Positions 1 through 8,197 of a stretch of 64,000 bases of DNA are shown here, piece by piece (within the stretch, counting starts at the first letter, position 1; each line of letters opens with the position of its first letter). Under the pieces are notes generated by a model that searched no databases, was not told where the DNA came from, and saw nothing but the letters and a program-made list of their open reading frames with translations. The stretch lies in NCBI GenBank assembly GCA_964531455.1, contig CAZHFZ010000008.1, forward strand, positions 22,699 through 86,698. Direction: 5' to 3'. The DNA comes from Ga0077527 sp964531455. GTDB taxonomy: Bacteria > Pseudomonadota > Gammaproteobacteria > Burkholderiales > SG8-41. The position numbers and the translations under genes were made by a program.

Positions 1-2
1 TG

Positions 3-695
3 CTGGCGCATTGCGGATCGTTCGTGCCGGCAACTCGTGCGCGTCTTGGTCCGCTTGACCGCATCTTCACGCGCATCGGCGCTGCCGATGATCTGGCCGG
101 CGGTCGTTCAACGTTCATGGTCGAAATGACCGAGGCCGCCTACATCCTGCATCACGCCACGCCGCAAAGCCTGGTGCTGATGGATGAAATCGGCCGCGGC
201 ACTTCGACTTACGATGGTCTGGCGCTGGCCTGGGCGATCGCCCGCCACCTGATTGAACGCGGCGGCTGTCATACGCTGTTTGCGACCCACTACTTCGAAT
301 TGACGCAGCTCGCCGTCGATTTCAAACAGGTGGTGAACGTGCATCTCGACGCGGTCGAGCACAAGGACCGCATCGTGTTCCTGCACAGCGTCGAGGAAGG
401 TCCGGCGAACCAGAGTTACGGCCTGCAGGTCGCACAACTCGCCGGTGTCCCGGCCGCAGTGATCCGCAGCGCGCGCAAACATCTCGCTGATCTGGAGGCC
501 GCTGCGGCTGCGCACGCGCCGCAAGGTGATCTGTTCTCGGCGCCTGCAGCGACCGCTGATGCGCCAACCACCGAGCCGCATCCCGCAATCGACGCGTTGC
601 GCGACTGCGACCCCGATGCGCTGACGCCACGCGATGCTCTGGATCTGCTTTACCGGCTGCGGGAAATGGCGCGGGACGACGCCAAAAGTAATTAA
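3..695 (+). CDS. mutS: DNA mismatch repair protein MutS, C-terminal part
   Basis: This is the C-terminal 230 or so residues of MutS, the ATPase that recognises mismatches and recruits MutL. The frame is open from the left window edge, so the gene is cut there and the mismatch-binding domain and P-loop are outside. What is visible is the second half of the ABC-type ATPase: the DDLAGGRSTFMVEM signature stretch, Walker B with its acidic pair (LVLMDEIGRGTSTYDG), and the FATHYFEL histidine loop, followed by the helix-turn-helix dimerisation segment and a variable Ala-rich tail. The stop is followed by a tail-to-tail arrangement with slyD. The family assignment is certain. Confidence 0.97.
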   Translation: MAHCGSFVPATRARLGPLDRIFTRIGAADDLAGGRSTFMVEMTEAAYILHHATPQSLVLMDEIGRGTSTYDGLALAWAIARHLIERGGCHTLFATHYFELTQLAVDFKQVVNVHLDAVEHKDRIVFLHSVEEGPANQSYGLQVAQLAGVPAAVIRSARKHLADLEAAAAAHAPQGDLFSAPAATADAPTTEPHPAIDALRDCDPDALTPRDALDLLYRLREMARDDAKSN

Positions 696-727
696 TAACT
701 AATTGTTTTTATTGCTATTTCTGCAAG

Positions 728-755
728 TCCCGATGGTGCGATTACACCACCGGGA
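728..755. terminator. Hairpin between convergent mutS and slyD
   Basis: Inverted repeat TCCCGATGGTG (728-738) and CACCACCGGGA (745-755), one mismatch, 6-base loop, placed between the ends of two convergent genes. No clear U-run follows on either strand, so termination is inferred mainly from position. Confidence 0.4.
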
Positions 756-774
756 TCACTCCAACCGCAGTCAA

Positions 775-1254
775 TCAGTGATGATGGCCGTGCGGACCAT
801 GCACATGTCCGTGCTCAAGTTCCTCACCGGTGGCCGCACGCACTTCAGCAACCGTGCAGCTGAAATCCAGCGTCTGCCCGGCCAGCGGATGATTGCCGTC
901 GACAACCACCTTGTCTTCGGCGACATCGGTCACCGTGTAAACCATCGCATGTCCGGACTGATCGCCGCGGCCTTCGAACTGCATGCCGACCGCCACCTCC
1001 GGAGGAAACTTGTCGCGCGTTTCCATATGCACCAGTTCGGCATCGTACTGGCCGAACGCATCTTCCGGCGCCAGGCGCACCTTGCAACTGTGTCCGGCAG
1101 CCTTCCCGTCCAGTTCCTGCTCGACCAGCGGAAAAATTCCATGGTAGCCGCCGTGGAGGTAGGCAATCGGATCGTCCGTCTTCTCGATCACGTTGCCCTG
1201 CGCATCCAGCAGCTCGAAAGTCAGCATGACTACCGTGTTTTTTGCAATCTGCAT
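775..1254 (-). CDS. slyD: FKBP-type peptidyl-prolyl isomerase SlyD
   Basis: SlyD-type prolyl isomerase and metallochaperone, cytoplasmic, about 159 residues. The N-terminal part reads as FKBP (VVMLTFELLDAQGNVIEKT), the insert-in-flap chaperone region lies around residues 70-120, and the protein ends in a short His-rich tail (HGHVHGPHGHHH) that in this family binds nickel and other divalent metals. I use the ATG at 1254, which overlaps the peroxiredoxin stop in a TGATG arrangement; a GTG one codon earlier is possible. The overlap suggests translational coupling with the upstream peroxiredoxin gene. Confidence 0.93.
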   Translation of the reverse strand: MQIAKNTVVMLTFELLDAQGNVIEKTDDPIAYLHGGYHGIFPLVEQELDGKAAGHSCKVRLAPEDAFGQYDAELVHMETRDKFPPEVAVGMQFEGRGDQSGHAMVYTVTDVAEDKVVVDGNHPLAGQTLDFSCTVAEVRAATGEELEHGHVHGPHGHHH

Positions 1255-1778
1255 CACATTTCCTTGATTAACTGCAGCACTTGCGCAGCGTGGCCACGGG
1301 GGCTCACGCCATAGAGCGCGTGCTGCACAACGCCCTTGCGGTCAATCACAAAAGTCGACCGGCGTATGCATTCGCGCCAGCCTCCTTCGCATTCCTTCAA
1401 CTCCAGCACCCCGTAACGGCGGCACACCTCGCCTTCGACATCCGACAACAACTGCACGGCCAGACCATACTTGTCGCGGAATGCGCCGTGGACCATGCAG
1501 TCATCCATGCTGATGCCAAGAACCAGCGCACCGCATTCACGAAAATCCATTTCCAGCTCGCTGAATTCCAGCGCTTCGGCAGTACAACTCGGCGTGTCAT
1601 CACGCGGATAAAAATAAAACACCAGTTTGCTGTGCCCGCAAAGGTCTTTGAAACAGACCCAGTTCAGATCGGCGTCAGGCAGCTCAAACGCCGGCGCGCG
1701 AACGCCCTGCCTCAACTGCTCCGAGGTCTTGCGCGAGGCGCGATGGATATCCGGAATCACTGGATTCAGATTTGCCAT
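1254..1778 (-). CDS. Peroxiredoxin, Bcp/PrxQ-like
   Basis: Thiol peroxidase of the AhpC/TSA superfamily that reduces hydroperoxides, with electrons probably from thioredoxin. The active-site segment YPRDDTPSCTAEALEF carries the peroxidatic cysteine; the usual Bcp form is DTPGCT, so Ser replaces Gly. The later STFVIDRKGVVQHALYG stretch is the typical end of the thioredoxin fold. Additional cysteines occur at ECGAL, DDCM, EVCRRYG, KECEGG and RECIRR, so the resolving residue cannot be assigned by eye. The start is the ATG at 1778 (MANLNPV); an in-frame TTG lies 18 bases upstream. It is the first gene of a two-gene unit with slyD. Confidence 0.88.
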   Translation of the reverse strand: MANLNPVIPDIHRASRKTSEQLRQGVRAPAFELPDADLNWVCFKDLCGHSKLVFYFYPRDDTPSCTAEALEFSELEMDFRECGALVLGISMDDCMVHGAFRDKYGLAVQLLSDVEGEVCRRYGVLELKECEGGWRECIRRSTFVIDRKGVVQHALYGVSPRGHAAQVLQLIKEM

Positions 1779-1848
1779 GCCGGATTCTGTGAACAAAGCT
1801 GCGGGAGGTCAAGCGCGCGCAGCAACTGGCCATTTATAATCACTGCCA

Positions 1849-2973
1849 ATGCGCAACAAACTGCTCAACGGGCTTACCCCGGCACAATTCCTGCATAAGC
1901 ACTGGCAAAAAAAGCCTTTGCTCGCCCGCGGCAGCCTGCCGGAATTCGCCGATCTGATCAACCGCCGCTCATTGATCGAACTGGCATTGCTGCCGGAGGC
2001 AGAAGCCCGGCTGATTACCCGCAAAGGGCGGCGCTGGGACGTCCGCCACGGCCCCTTCCGGCGGCAGGACTTTGCAAAACTCCCGGATCGGGACTGGACC
2101 CTGCTCGTTCAGGGCGTGGATCTGCTGCTGCCCCGCGCAAAGGAACTGCTCGGCCGTTTCGACTTCATCCCCTACGCCCGCCTCGACGATCTGATGGTGA
2201 GCTACGCCCCGCCCGGCGGCGGTGTCGGTCCGCATTTCGACAGCTACGATGTTTTCCTGCTCCAGGGCGAAGGAACCCGCCGCTGGCAAATCAGCCGCCA
2301 GCGCGATCTGACCCTTGTGGAAAACGCACCACTGAAAATTCTGAGTGACTTCCGTCCGACCCGGGAGTGGACACTCGACACCGGCGACCTGCTGTATCTG
2401 CCGCCGCGTTATGCGCATGATGGCGTGGCGCTTTCCGACTGCATTACGCTGTCAGTCGGGTTTCGCGCACCATCAGCCCAGGACCTGTGCAGCCGTTTTT
2501 ATGATTTCCTGCAGGACAATCTCGACGCGCGCGGCCTCTATGCCGATCCCCACCTGAAAGCAACGCAACAGCCGGCGCGCATCGCACCACAACTCGCACG
2601 CGACCTGTTTGATTTGCTGGCGCAGGCGCGCTGGAAACATGCGGACATGCTGCGTTTCATTGGCGAGGATCTCAGCACGCCAAAGTCTCACGTCGTTTTC
2701 AATCCTCCAGGACGCGCGCTGTCTGCGCCGGCCTTTGCACGCACTGCCCACCGCAACGGACTGCAACTGGCCCCGGCCTCGATACTGCTTTACGACGACC
2801 ATGCGTTCTACATGAACGGCGAGTACTGTCAGATACCGGCAACCGCAAGATTGGCCTTGTGCCGATTCGCTGATCGCAGAAAAGTGCCACCGAAAACTGT
2901 GTTGCCGGGTTCAGTGTCTGAAACGCTTTACACCTGGTATCGCGCGGGCTTTATTTCGCTGCTTTCCGACTGA
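1849..2973 (+). CDS. roxA: Ribosomal protein uL16 3-hydroxylase (RoxA/YcfD family)
   Basis: 2-oxoglutarate/Fe(II) oxygenase with a JmjC-like cupin, the family that hydroxylates an arginine in ribosomal protein uL16. At 374 residues it matches YcfD length. The facial triad is visible as His129 and Asp131 in VGPHFDSYDVF and His190 in LPPRYAHDG, each in the expected context. The N-terminal FLHKHWQKKPLLARG is the common opening motif of this family. The C-terminal third is the winged-helix and dimerisation region. It starts 70 bases from the divergent peroxiredoxin gene. The following small gene begins 18 bases after its stop and is probably cotranscribed. Confidence 0.92.
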   Translation: MRNKLLNGLTPAQFLHKHWQKKPLLARGSLPEFADLINRRSLIELALLPEAEARLITRKGRRWDVRHGPFRRQDFAKLPDRDWTLLVQGVDLLLPRAKELLGRFDFIPYARLDDLMVSYAPPGGGVGPHFDSYDVFLLQGEGTRRWQISRQRDLTLVENAPLKILSDFRPTREWTLDTGDLLYLPPRYAHDGVALSDCITLSVGFRAPSAQDLCSRFYDFLQDNLDARGLYADPHLKATQQPARIAPQLARDLFDLLAQARWKHADMLRFIGEDLSTPKSHVVFNPPGRALSAPAFARTAHRNGLQLAPASILLYDDHAFYMNGEYCQIPATARLALCRFADRRKVPPKTVLPGSVSETLYTWYRAGFISLLSD

Positions 2974-2991
2974 TCACGATCCTTGTCCCGT

Positions 2992-3492
2992 ATGGAACTG
3001 ACCGGAAATCTTCCCAACGCCCAATACCGTCGCTTCGAAAGCAATCGGGAGTACGAAGCGCTCATCGATCAGATGATCCCGCTGACTCAGCGCTACATCC
3101 GCATTTTCGACAAAAACCTCAGTCGCGGGTACGACAATCCAGCACGCATCGAAATGCTCCGGCAATTTCTGCTGGCAGCCCGAACAAACCGGCTGCTCAT
3201 CATCCTTCATGAAACAAGGCAATTGACGACCGAACATCCCCGCTTTCTGGAATTTGCACGGCAGTTCAGTCACGCCTGCATCATTCGCGAAACGCTGCGC
3301 GGCGCAAAACATGTGTATGACCCTTTTGTAATCTTCGACGGCAGTCACTATCTGCATCGTTTTCACCATGCGCACATGAGGGCAGCTCAGGGGCTGAATG
3401 ACGCGACGGCAACCCAGCAATTAATTGAGCGTTTTGACGAAATTGCCGAATGTTCTGGACCACCGCTGCCAGCCCACGTCACGGGCCTGTGA
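2992..3492 (+). CDS. DUF7931-type conserved hypothetical protein
   Basis: Soluble protein of about 166 residues with no signal peptide or membrane segment. It resembles the conserved hypothetical proteins that follow roxA in betaproteobacteria (DUF7931, named from memory). The middle (YIRIFDKNLSRGYDNPARIEMLRQFL) and the later VYDPFVIFDGSHYLHRFHH suggest a phospholipase D-like fold without an obvious HKD catalytic motif, which is my inference. ATG at 2992 is used; a TTG at 2983 is in frame. No function is proposed beyond linkage to roxA. Confidence 0.7.
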   Translation: MELTGNLPNAQYRRFESNREYEALIDQMIPLTQRYIRIFDKNLSRGYDNPARIEMLRQFLLAARTNRLLIILHETRQLTTEHPRFLEFARQFSHACIIRETLRGAKHVYDPFVIFDGSHYLHRFHHAHMRAAQGLNDATATQQLIERFDEIAECSGPPLPAHVTGL

Positions 3493-3647
3493 CCACATGG
3501 TGTATTGCACGCTGAAATACACGGTAAACACTGGTACAATATGTGCCGGACTGAGGGTTGCCGCAATTGGCCTGCATGGGGTTGTCAGCCCGAAGCACCA
3601 ACCAAATTTGGATAGAACCTCTTTACCTTCGAAGGATTTAGATAATC

Positions 3648-3935
3648 ATGAACCGCTCCCTCGTTATCGCCGCCATGCTGGCGGTTGGTCTGGCCGCCTG
3701 CGGCGAAAAACCCGCACCGGCTCCTGCACCTGCTACTGCACCGGCTCCGGCCCCCGCACCGGCTCCGGCTCCTGAAGCGCCGAAAGCTGATGCCAGCGCA
3801 CCGGCCGCTACCGCTCCGGCTGATGCCGCCCAAGGCGCTGCTGACGCCGCCAAAGGTGCCGTCGATGCTGCCAAAGGCGCTGCTGATGCCGCCAAAGGTG
3901 CCGCAGACGCCGCCAAAGACGCCGTCAAGAAGTAA
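3648..3935 (+). CDS. Small Ala/Pro-rich lipoprotein with heptad repeats
   Basis: Predicted 95-residue lipoprotein. The signal peptide MNRSLVIAAMLAVGLAAC ends in a lipobox (LAAC), giving a lipidated Cys18. It is followed by a Pro-Ala linker (APAPAPAP) and then four tandem 7-residue units of the type AADAAKG, which would form a long Ala-rich amphipathic helix, ending in Lys-Lys. The layout recalls small envelope lipoproteins that span the periplasm or bind peptidoglycan, but I do not recognise a named family. It is monocistronic, with a strong terminator just after the stop. Upstream, TACAAT at 3535-3540 with a TGG extension is a weak promoter candidate. Confidence 0.75.
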   Translation: MNRSLVIAAMLAVGLAACGEKPAPAPAPATAPAPAPAPAPAPEAPKADASAPAATAPADAAQGAADAAKGAVDAAKGAADAAKGAADAAKDAVKK

Positions 3936-3950
3936 GTCTGCATGCACCAC

Positions 3951-3981
3951 AAAAAGCCGGCCTGCGGGCCGGCTTTTTTAT
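3951..3981 (+). terminator. Rho-independent terminator
   Basis: Stem AGCCGGCC (3955-3962), loop TGCG, GGCCGGCT (3967-3974), followed by a T-run. An A-run precedes the stem, so it can also terminate the opposing gene on the minus strand. Confidence 0.9.
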
Positions 3982-3999
3982 TGGTGATTGGCCTCGTGA

Positions 4000-4764
4000 T
4001 CAGGTAACACAGCGCCAGTCAAATCCATGTGCCTGGGTCGCAACTGAAACCCATCCGGGCTCACATCCCAATGCACCGGCAAGTGCATCAATCGCCAGCT
4101 CCGGACGATTGTTCTTTTGCGATAAATGTGCCGCAACGACATGCTGCAGGCCGGATCGGTCGATGCCCGAAAGGATCTGTGCGGCCTGACCGTTGTCGAG
4201 ATGTCCCAGACGGCCGGAGATACGCTCCTTTAGACGTTCAGGATAGGCGCTGTTCCGCAGCAGGGTGAGATCATGATTGCATTCGAGCACCAGGGCATCC
4301 AAACCGGACAGCATCTGCTCAATGTGTGGCGTGGGCTCTCCGGCGTCTGTCAGAACACCCAGCCGGACAGCGCCATCGCCAAATACGAACTGCGTGGGCT
4401 CGCGAGCATCGTGCGGCACCGGGTAGGGCATCACTTCCAGATCACCGACTGCAAACGGGGTGTGACTGTCAATGACGACGGTTTCCCCCAATTCTCCGCA
4501 ACCAGCGGCTGCGTGAGTGCCATAGGTCAGGTACACAGGGGTTCCGAAACGCCGCGAGAAACGCCCGACGCCACCGACGTGATCGTCATGCTCGTGGGTA
4601 ACAAGGATGGCATCAAGGGTTTCGGGCGCAACACCAAGACGACCAAGGCGCCGCACTGTCTCGGCAACACTGAAACCGCAATCAAGAAGGACCCGCGAGC
4701 GCCCGGCCTCCACCAGCAGACCGTTGCCCTCGCTGCCGCTGCCGAGAGATGCAAAACGGATCAT
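4000..4764 (-). CDS. MBL-fold metallohydrolase (YycJ/WalJ-like)
   Basis: Metallo-beta-lactamase-fold hydrolase of about 254 residues. The two-metal site is seen as THEHDDH (His57, His59, Asp61, His62), with later ligands probably in VPHDA and in VVAAHLSQKNN. The opening MIRFASLGSGSEGNGLLVEAG is characteristic of the YycJ/WalJ-type group, thought to be exonucleases or phosphodiesterases; the substrate is not known from sequence. I chose ATG 4764 because the conserved family start is there; a GTG 30 bases upstream would add ten residues. It lies 67 bases after bamC on the same strand and may be part of a dapA-bamC-MBL unit. Confidence 0.88.
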   Translation of the reverse strand: MIRFASLGSGSEGNGLLVEAGRSRVLLDCGFSVAETVRRLGRLGVAPETLDAILVTHEHDDHVGGVGRFSRRFGTPVYLTYGTHAAAGCGELGETVVIDSHTPFAVGDLEVMPYPVPHDAREPTQFVFGDGAVRLGVLTDAGEPTPHIEQMLSGLDALVLECNHDLTLLRNSAYPERLKERISGRLGHLDNGQAAQILSGIDRSGLQHVVAAHLSQKNNRPELAIDALAGALGCEPGWVSVATQAHGFDWRCVT

Positions 4765-4831
4765 TGCAAAGGCTTGCAGAAAAAGGCAAGACACCGGCGC
4801 CAGCCGGGAGCATGCAACTGTGCCGGGAAAC

Positions 4832-5968
4832 TCACTTCAACTGATCAAAAAGCAGGGTCAGTATGCGATTGGCGGTATCGGACTTTTCACGTGTGCCGTC
4901 TTTATTGAGAACCAGCACCTCGGCTCCGGCAGCACCACCCTCAACAAGAATGCGGTATTGCTCTTTGCTCGGGATTTTGGACGAACCGCCCCAGAATTTG
5001 AGCTTGGACAGCCAGCCCTTGTCTTCCGTGGTTTTGAGATCCGCGTCCGGATCGATATAGCGCACGAAGTAAATCCCCTTCGAACGATCCCGATCCTCAA
5101 CAGTAAAGCCCACACGGTCAAGTGCCAAACCCACTCTGCGCCAGGCACGGTCAAACGGATCGGTCAAGGTAAGCCGGTCCCCGTCAGCACCGCGGTTGAT
5201 CTTCGCCTGCAACTCGGGTCTGGTACTGGCCAGTTGGGTTCTGGCACGGCCGTCTTCCACACCAAAACGCACCATCAGCTTGCGCAACATCTCCGCCTCG
5301 AGATCGGGATCCGCCTTGCGCGGTTGCCAGCGCAACACGTCCTTGCCCTCGGAGATGTACACCTCCTCCATGCCGCGATGGCTGATGTAGATTTCAGTCG
5401 TACCGGGCTGCCCGCCCCGCTCGATGCGGGTGCGGAACTTGTCACGCTCGGATGTCGCATAAAGACTGTCAAGCGCACGACCAATCACGCCTGTGATACC
5501 GGATTGCGGGATTTTGGCCCTGTTCTCCGCCCAGTCTGTTTCCATCACTCCAGCTTCAGGCGTCTCGACATTGATGATGAACCCGGATTCCTGCCAGAAA
5601 TCCTTGATGGTCAGCCACAACTGATCCGGATTACCCGGCACAACAAGCCAACGCTGGGTGCCGGCGCGGTCGATGCGCACCTTGTCAATTTCAGGCAGGA
5701 CAGTCGCGGCAGCACTGCTCTGAGGCTTGACCTTGCGATCCCTGCTGAAGTCGGAAAATGTAGTGCTCCCTTTCGGATTGGTGTCAGGAACCACGAACCT
5801 GTCATCACCACCAGGTCGCGCCAAGTCCGGGGGAATATCCAGCGGCGGCAGTTTTGTCGTCGATTTGTAATCAACTTTCTTGGTTGGAATCTCCAGCGAA
5901 CCGCATGCGCCCAAAACCAGAACGGCAACAAGCGCGGCAGCCAGTGGAAAAATTTTATGCCGTTGCAT
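4832..5968 (-). CDS. bamC: Outer membrane assembly lipoprotein BamC
   Basis: Lipoprotein subunit of the BAM complex that folds beta-barrel proteins into the outer membrane. The signal peptide ends in LGAC (lipobox), followed by the unstructured segment with KLPPLDIPPDLARP, which in BamC binds BamD. Two helix-grip domains follow (about residues 95-210 and 225-378). Start ATG 5968 (MQRHKIF) gives a proper signal peptide; an ATG-less extension upstream is less likely. The start lies inside the end of dapA, with a 14-base overlap. The dapA-bamC pairing is conserved in beta- and gammaproteobacteria. Confidence 0.9.
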   Translation of the reverse strand: MQRHKIFPLAAALVAVLVLGACGSLEIPTKKVDYKSTTKLPPLDIPPDLARPGGDDRFVVPDTNPKGSTTFSDFSRDRKVKPQSSAAATVLPEIDKVRIDRAGTQRWLVVPGNPDQLWLTIKDFWQESGFIINVETPEAGVMETDWAENRAKIPQSGITGVIGRALDSLYATSERDKFRTRIERGGQPGTTEIYISHRGMEEVYISEGKDVLRWQPRKADPDLEAEMLRKLMVRFGVEDGRARTQLASTRPELQAKINRGADGDRLTLTDPFDRAWRRVGLALDRVGFTVEDRDRSKGIYFVRYIDPDADLKTTEDKGWLSKLKFWGGSSKIPSKEQYRILVEGGAAGAEVLVLNKDGTREKSDTANRILTLLFDQLK

Positions 5969-6884
5969 GACGCTTCTCTCCAACTAGTGCAGTCACGCCG
6001 GCCTGCTTCATCGCCTCTTGCACCAGCGCATGGTACTGCGGTGACAATTCAGTCAACGGCAAACGGATACCGCCTTTCATCAACCCAAGTTGCTGGACAG
6101 CCCACTTGACCGGAATCGGGTTGGCTTCGCAGAACAGATGACGGTGCAAACCGAGCAGACGATTATTGATCTCCACCGCCTTGGCGGCATTGCCGCCCAA
6201 GGCGGCATCACACATTTCACGCATCAAACGTGGCGCCACATTCGAAGTTACTGAAATGACGCCATCCCCTCCCAGCAGCATCAAGGCAATGCCGGTTGCA
6301 TCATCGCCGCTGTAAACACAAAACTCTTTGGGTTTGCGTCGCAGCAGGTCGGTGCAGCGCTCCAGATTGCCGGTGGCGTCCTTGATGCCGACGATGCCGG
6401 GCACCTGGGCGAGCCGCAGTACCGTGTCATTGGCCATATCAGCCACCGTGCGGCCAGGTACGTTGTACAGGATCTGCGGGATGTCCACCGCCTCGGCGAT
6501 GGCCTTGAAATGGCGGTACAAACCTTCCTGCGTCGGCTTGTTGTAATAAGGCACCACCGAAAGACTCATTACCGCACCCGCCTTCTTGGCGAAGCGCGAC
6601 AACTCGATCGCTTCGCGCGTGGAGTTGGCGCCAGTGCCGGCAATGATCGGAACTCGGCTGGCGGCATGACGTACCGCGGTTTCGATCAACAGCCCGTGCT
6701 CGTCGAAATCGACCGTCGGAGACTCCCCGGTGGTGCCGACCACTACAATGCCGTTGGTGCCTTCGGCTATGTGCCAGTCGATCAGGCGGCGAAAAGCATC
6801 GAGGTCCAGCCCGCCATCCTCCTGCATGGGCGTGACGATCGCCACCAGGCTACCGCGAATCAGCGCCAAGTCATTGTTTTTCAT
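5955..6884 (-). CDS. dapA: 4-hydroxy-tetrahydrodipicolinate synthase
   Basis: First committed enzyme of the diaminopimelate/lysine branch, condensing pyruvate with aspartate semialdehyde. The TIM-barrel aldolase motifs are present: GSLVAIVTPM, VVGTTGESPT, the tyrosine in YNVPGRT, and the Schiff-base lysine in GIKDATGN. The C-terminal part is intact. I take ATG 6884 (MKNNDLALIRGS); a TTG at 6935 would add 17 unusual residues. dapB and asd of the same pathway are elsewhere in this window, so the genes are dispersed. It overlaps bamC and is divergent from the ars operon. Confidence 0.95.
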   Translation of the reverse strand: MKNNDLALIRGSLVAIVTPMQEDGGLDLDAFRRLIDWHIAEGTNGIVVVGTTGESPTVDFDEHGLLIETAVRHAASRVPIIAGTGANSTREAIELSRFAKKAGAVMSLSVVPYYNKPTQEGLYRHFKAIAEAVDIPQILYNVPGRTVADMANDTVLRLAQVPGIVGIKDATGNLERCTDLLRRKPKEFCVYSGDDATGIALMLLGGDGVISVTSNVAPRLMREMCDAALGGNAAKAVEINNRLLGLHRHLFCEANPIPVKWAVQQLGLMKGGIRLPLTELSPQYHALVQEAMKQAGVTALVGEKRHATA

Positions 6885-7110
6885 TGGAAATTTATTGCCA
6901 CCTAGAGTAATCCCAATATTGTACCCGAAGGCCAAGGTACACGGATACCTGTATGCCAGCGCAACACCCAGCCGCCATCTCCAGAACCGCCCACTCTTTA
7001 TGTTTTGTACATGGTAAAGACCTGAGCGCTACAGCCCATTAACCGGAATCAACCATGAACGGCTGATTGTCTTACAGCTGTCACATTGGGGCTTTAAATT
7101 CGCGAATTAG

Positions 7111-7126
7111 TTCAACAGTAGTTGAA
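7111..7126. promoter_or_regulatory. Candidate ArsR operator
   Basis: Perfect palindrome TTCAAC-AGTA-GTTGAA, 27 bases before the first gene of the ars operon. ArsR-family repressors bind short imperfect palindromes of this size in the promoter, and it is the only clear one in the 268-base dapA-GAPDH gap. AT-rich sequence AAATATTA just downstream may serve as the -10 region. Assignment to ArsR is inference. Confidence 0.5.
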
Positions 7127-7152
7127 ACGTCAAAATATTACGGGAGTACTGC

Positions 7153-8196
7153 ATGAAAGTAGGCATCAATGGCATGGGGCGGATTGGGCGTCTGGCCTTG
7201 CGCGCAGCAATGGGCGCCGCTGAACGGCCCGGCGATGATCCCCGAGCCGGCAATCGACTCGAAGTGGTGCATCTTAACGAACTTAAAGGCGGAGCCCCCG
7301 CAACCGCTCACCTTTTGGCTTTCGACAGCGTACAGGGCAAATGGCGCGCCGACATCGCCGCCGAGAATGAGCAGACCATACGCATTGATGAGCGGCGTCT
7401 GTCATTCAGCGCTCATGCCACGAGCGCCGAAATTCCCTGGGGCGACCTTGGCGTGGATCTGGTACTCGAATGCACCGGCAAATTCCTGACGCCAGAAACA
7501 CTGGAAGGTCACCTGAAGCGGGGCGCCAAACGGGTCATCGTCGCTGCGCCGGTGAAGACCGGAGGCATACTGAATATCGTCGTCGGCATCAATCACCAAC
7601 AATATGATCCGGCCAGGGATCGCATTGTCACGGCCGCATCCTGCACCACCAACTGCCTCGCGCCGGTAGTGAAAGTAGTGCATGACAATCTGGGCATCCG
7701 TCACGGACAGATCACCACGATCCACGACCCCACCAATACCAATCTGGTGGTGGACGCACCGCACAAGGACTTGCGTCGCGCGCGCAGCGCGATGCTGAGC
7801 CTGGCGCCCACGACCACCGGCAGCGCCACCGCGATTGCGCTGATATATCCCGAACTCAAGGGCAAACTCAACGGCCACGCCGTGCGCGCCCCGGTATTGA
7901 ATGCCTCGCTCACTGACTGCGTGTTCGAACTGCAGCGCACCACCACTGCGGAAGAGGTCAACGCCCTGTTTGCCGAAGCCGCAAAAGGATCCCTCGCTGG
8001 CATTCTGGGTTACGAAACACGGCCACTGGTCAGCGCCGATTACGCACGCGACACCCGCAGCAGCATCGTCGATGCATTGTCGACCATGGTCACCGACGGC
8101 ACCTTGCTCAAGGTTTACGCCTGGTACGACAACGAAATGGCTTATGCCTGCCGCATGGTCGACCTCGCCTGCCACATGAAAAACACCGGGATCTGA
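7153..8196 (+). CDS. ArsJ-associated glyceraldehyde-3-phosphate dehydrogenase
   Basis: GAPDH paralogue of 347 residues. With arsenate in place of phosphate this type yields 1-arseno-3-phosphoglycerate, which ArsJ exports (known for the ArsJ-GAPDH pair). The Rossmann start VGINGMGRIGRLALRAAM, catalytic Cys154 in AASCTTNC and His181 in TTIHDPTN are present. An insertion-like stretch (AAERPGDDPRAGNRLEVVHLNEL) near residues 22-44 sets it apart from the glycolytic enzyme. SD GGGAG is at 7142-7146. It is the first gene of the ars operon, 1 base from arsJ, which is the basis for the specialised name. Confidence 0.92.
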   Translation: MKVGINGMGRIGRLALRAAMGAAERPGDDPRAGNRLEVVHLNELKGGAPATAHLLAFDSVQGKWRADIAAENEQTIRIDERRLSFSAHATSAEIPWGDLGVDLVLECTGKFLTPETLEGHLKRGAKRVIVAAPVKTGGILNIVVGINHQQYDPARDRIVTAASCTTNCLAPVVKVVHDNLGIRHGQITTIHDPTNTNLVVDAPHKDLRRARSAMLSLAPTTTGSATAIALIYPELKGKLNGHAVRAPVLNASLTDCVFELQRTTTAEEVNALFAEAAKGSLAGILGYETRPLVSADYARDTRSSIVDALSTMVTDGTLLKVYAWYDNEMAYACRMVDLACHMKNTGI

Positions 8197-8197
8197 G

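Noticed and set aside
3502..3540. Promoter TTGCAC to TACAAT before the Ala/Pro lipoprotein
   Set aside because: The spacing is 24 bases, too long; only the extended -10 is plausible, so it is mentioned with the gene but not called.
3721..3930. Tandem repeats resembling a CRISPR or microsatellite array
   Set aside because: The repeats are in frame, encode Ala-Pro and AADAAKG units in a lipoprotein, and have no spacers.
4607..6109. 500-codon plus-strand open frame opposite bamC
   Set aside because: It spans the opposite strand of two clear genes (bamC and the MBL hydrolase) and has no recognisable domain.
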